A stretch of DNA of 64,000 nucleotides from an uncultured Alteromonadaceae bacterium (GTDB lineage: Bacteria; Pseudomonadota; Gammaproteobacteria; Enterobacterales; Alteromonadaceae), in contig CANMXU010000006.1 in NCBI GenBank assembly GCA_947501935.1, positions 1-64,000 on the forward strand. Reading direction: 5' to 3'. Both the position numbers and the translations under genes were made by a program. This document shows, one piece after another, positions 63,425 to 64,000 of this stretch. Positions within the stretch are counted from its first letter, which is position 1. Each line of letters begins with the position of its first letter. The notes under the pieces are model-generated. The model made no database searches, was not told where the DNA came from, and saw nothing but the letters and a program-made list of their open reading frames with translations.

Positions 63425-64000
63425 ATGAATAGAACTAGGTTAATTTTAAATGGTAAAAAAGCAGCACTTGAAATGGTACGTGCCGCTATTTTTCAAGCAA
63501 GAAAGCAAGGCCCTATTGATGTCAGAGTTACTTGGGAAGCAGGTGATGTGCCAAGATTAGTCCAAGAAGCGTACAATGAAAATTGTACCCGAATTATCGT
63601 TGCCGGAGGTGATGGCACAGTTAAAGAGGCCGTCGACGCCCTTATTAATTTGCCTGAAGATAACAGGCCGGAGCTCGCCATTTTACCCTTAGGCACTGCC
63701 AATGATTTCGCTACAGCCTGTACAGTCCCGACTGATTTAGCCTCAGCACTGACTCTAGCGCAACAAGGTATTGCAACTCCAATAGATTGTGTAAAAGCCA
63801 ATGATGAATATTTTATAAATGTTGCTAGTGGAGGGTTTGGCGCTCAAGTAACAACAAGTACACCTGTTGAACTTAAAAACTTCTTAGGCGGAGGAGCTTA
63901 CACTTTAAATGGCTTAGTGCAGGCTTTGAACTTTACACCCTATCATGGTGAAATTACGTTACCCGATACCACCTTGGCTGGTGAAGTTATTGTTGGAGCG
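63425..64000 (+). CDS. yegS: YegS-type lipid kinase, 3' end beyond the window
   Basis: The first 192 residues of a diacylglycerol-kinase-catalytic-domain protein. Visible are the start [19 protein letters not shown], the ATP-binding motif [17 protein letters not shown] (about residues 58–74), [15 protein letters not shown] (about 84–98) and [13 protein letters not shown]. YegS phosphorylates phosphatidylglycerol in vitro. The start is set by AGGGAAG before the ATG. The frame is open to the end of the window, so about a third of the protein is missing. Confidence 0.92.
   Translation, partial: MNRTRLILNGKKAALEMVRAAIFQARKQGPIDVRVTWEAGDVPRLVQEAYNENCTRIIVAGGDGTVKEAVDALINLPEDNRPELAILPLGTANDFATACTVPTDLASALTLAQQGIATPIDCVKANDEYFINVASGGFGAQVTTSTPVELKNFLGGGAYTLNGLVQALNFTPYHGEITLPDTTLAGEVIVGA

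Overview
The window is 64 kb of AT-rich chromosome from a marine gammaproteobacterium, most likely of the Colwelliaceae (Colwellia/Thalassotalea type). This rests on remembered gene content and protein likeness, not on a search. Pointers are the ccoNOQP–fixH–ccoI–ccoS–fnr–uspE–ttcA order, the Pds (proteobacterial dedicated sortase) regulatory genes, a DUF3083-like protein, PolB/DinG, and a YfiR-domain hybrid kinase next to a TonB-dependent receptor.

Layout. 0–6 kb: tRNA-Glu and tRNA-Ala (minus strand, strong promoter), ybhK, dcd, mrp, metG. 6–9.4 kb: a sugar-acid module (L-galactonate-5-dehydrogenase-like, mannitol/fructuronate dehydrogenase family, mutarotase). 9.4–15 kb: nagB, a secreted two-repeat protein, a symporter fused to a periplasmic solute-binding domain, a structured intergenic element of about 170 bp, and metC. 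15–20 kb: divergent polB and dinG around one perfect LexA box. 20–26 kb: pdsO divergent from pdsR-pdsS, then divergent queE and queC. 26–30 kb: a MATE exporter overlapping uvrB. 30.4–31.9 kb: a perfect palindrome of DnaA-box sequence, three intact tRNA-Asn genes, and a tandem array of decayed tRNA-Asn-like units. 32–35 kb: DUF3083-like protein, secreted TonB_C protein, LysE exporter.

35–47.5 kb is a microaerobic respiration island: FNR paralog, ccoNOQP, fixH-like gene, ccoI, ccoS, TauE/SafE-like protein, a second FNR, uspE and ttcA. FNR-type boxes lie before ccoN, between the first FNR gene and a divergent lipoprotein, and before the DUF3083 gene. 47.5–48.2 kb is a frameshifted type IV pilin. 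48.3–54.3 kb is an envelope signalling set: YfiR-domain hybrid histidine kinase, TonB-dependent receptor, single-domain receiver.

54.3–59.2 kb is rich in duplications: two coiled-coil paralogs flank a rhomboid protease, and two HdeD-like membrane proteins sit in a tandem duplication with an exact 1083-bp offset. 59.5–64 kb holds a PAS–GGDEF(degenerate)–EAL protein, an outer-membrane-like protein, a membrane diguanylate cyclase and the start of a YegS-type lipid kinase that runs off the window.

The parts least explained by known families are the decayed tRNA-Asn array with its 282-bp two-copy period, the branched palindromic element before metC, the Pds trio without its sortase, and the coiled-coil/rhomboid cluster. 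I see no CRISPR array, prophage, transposase or rRNA gene.
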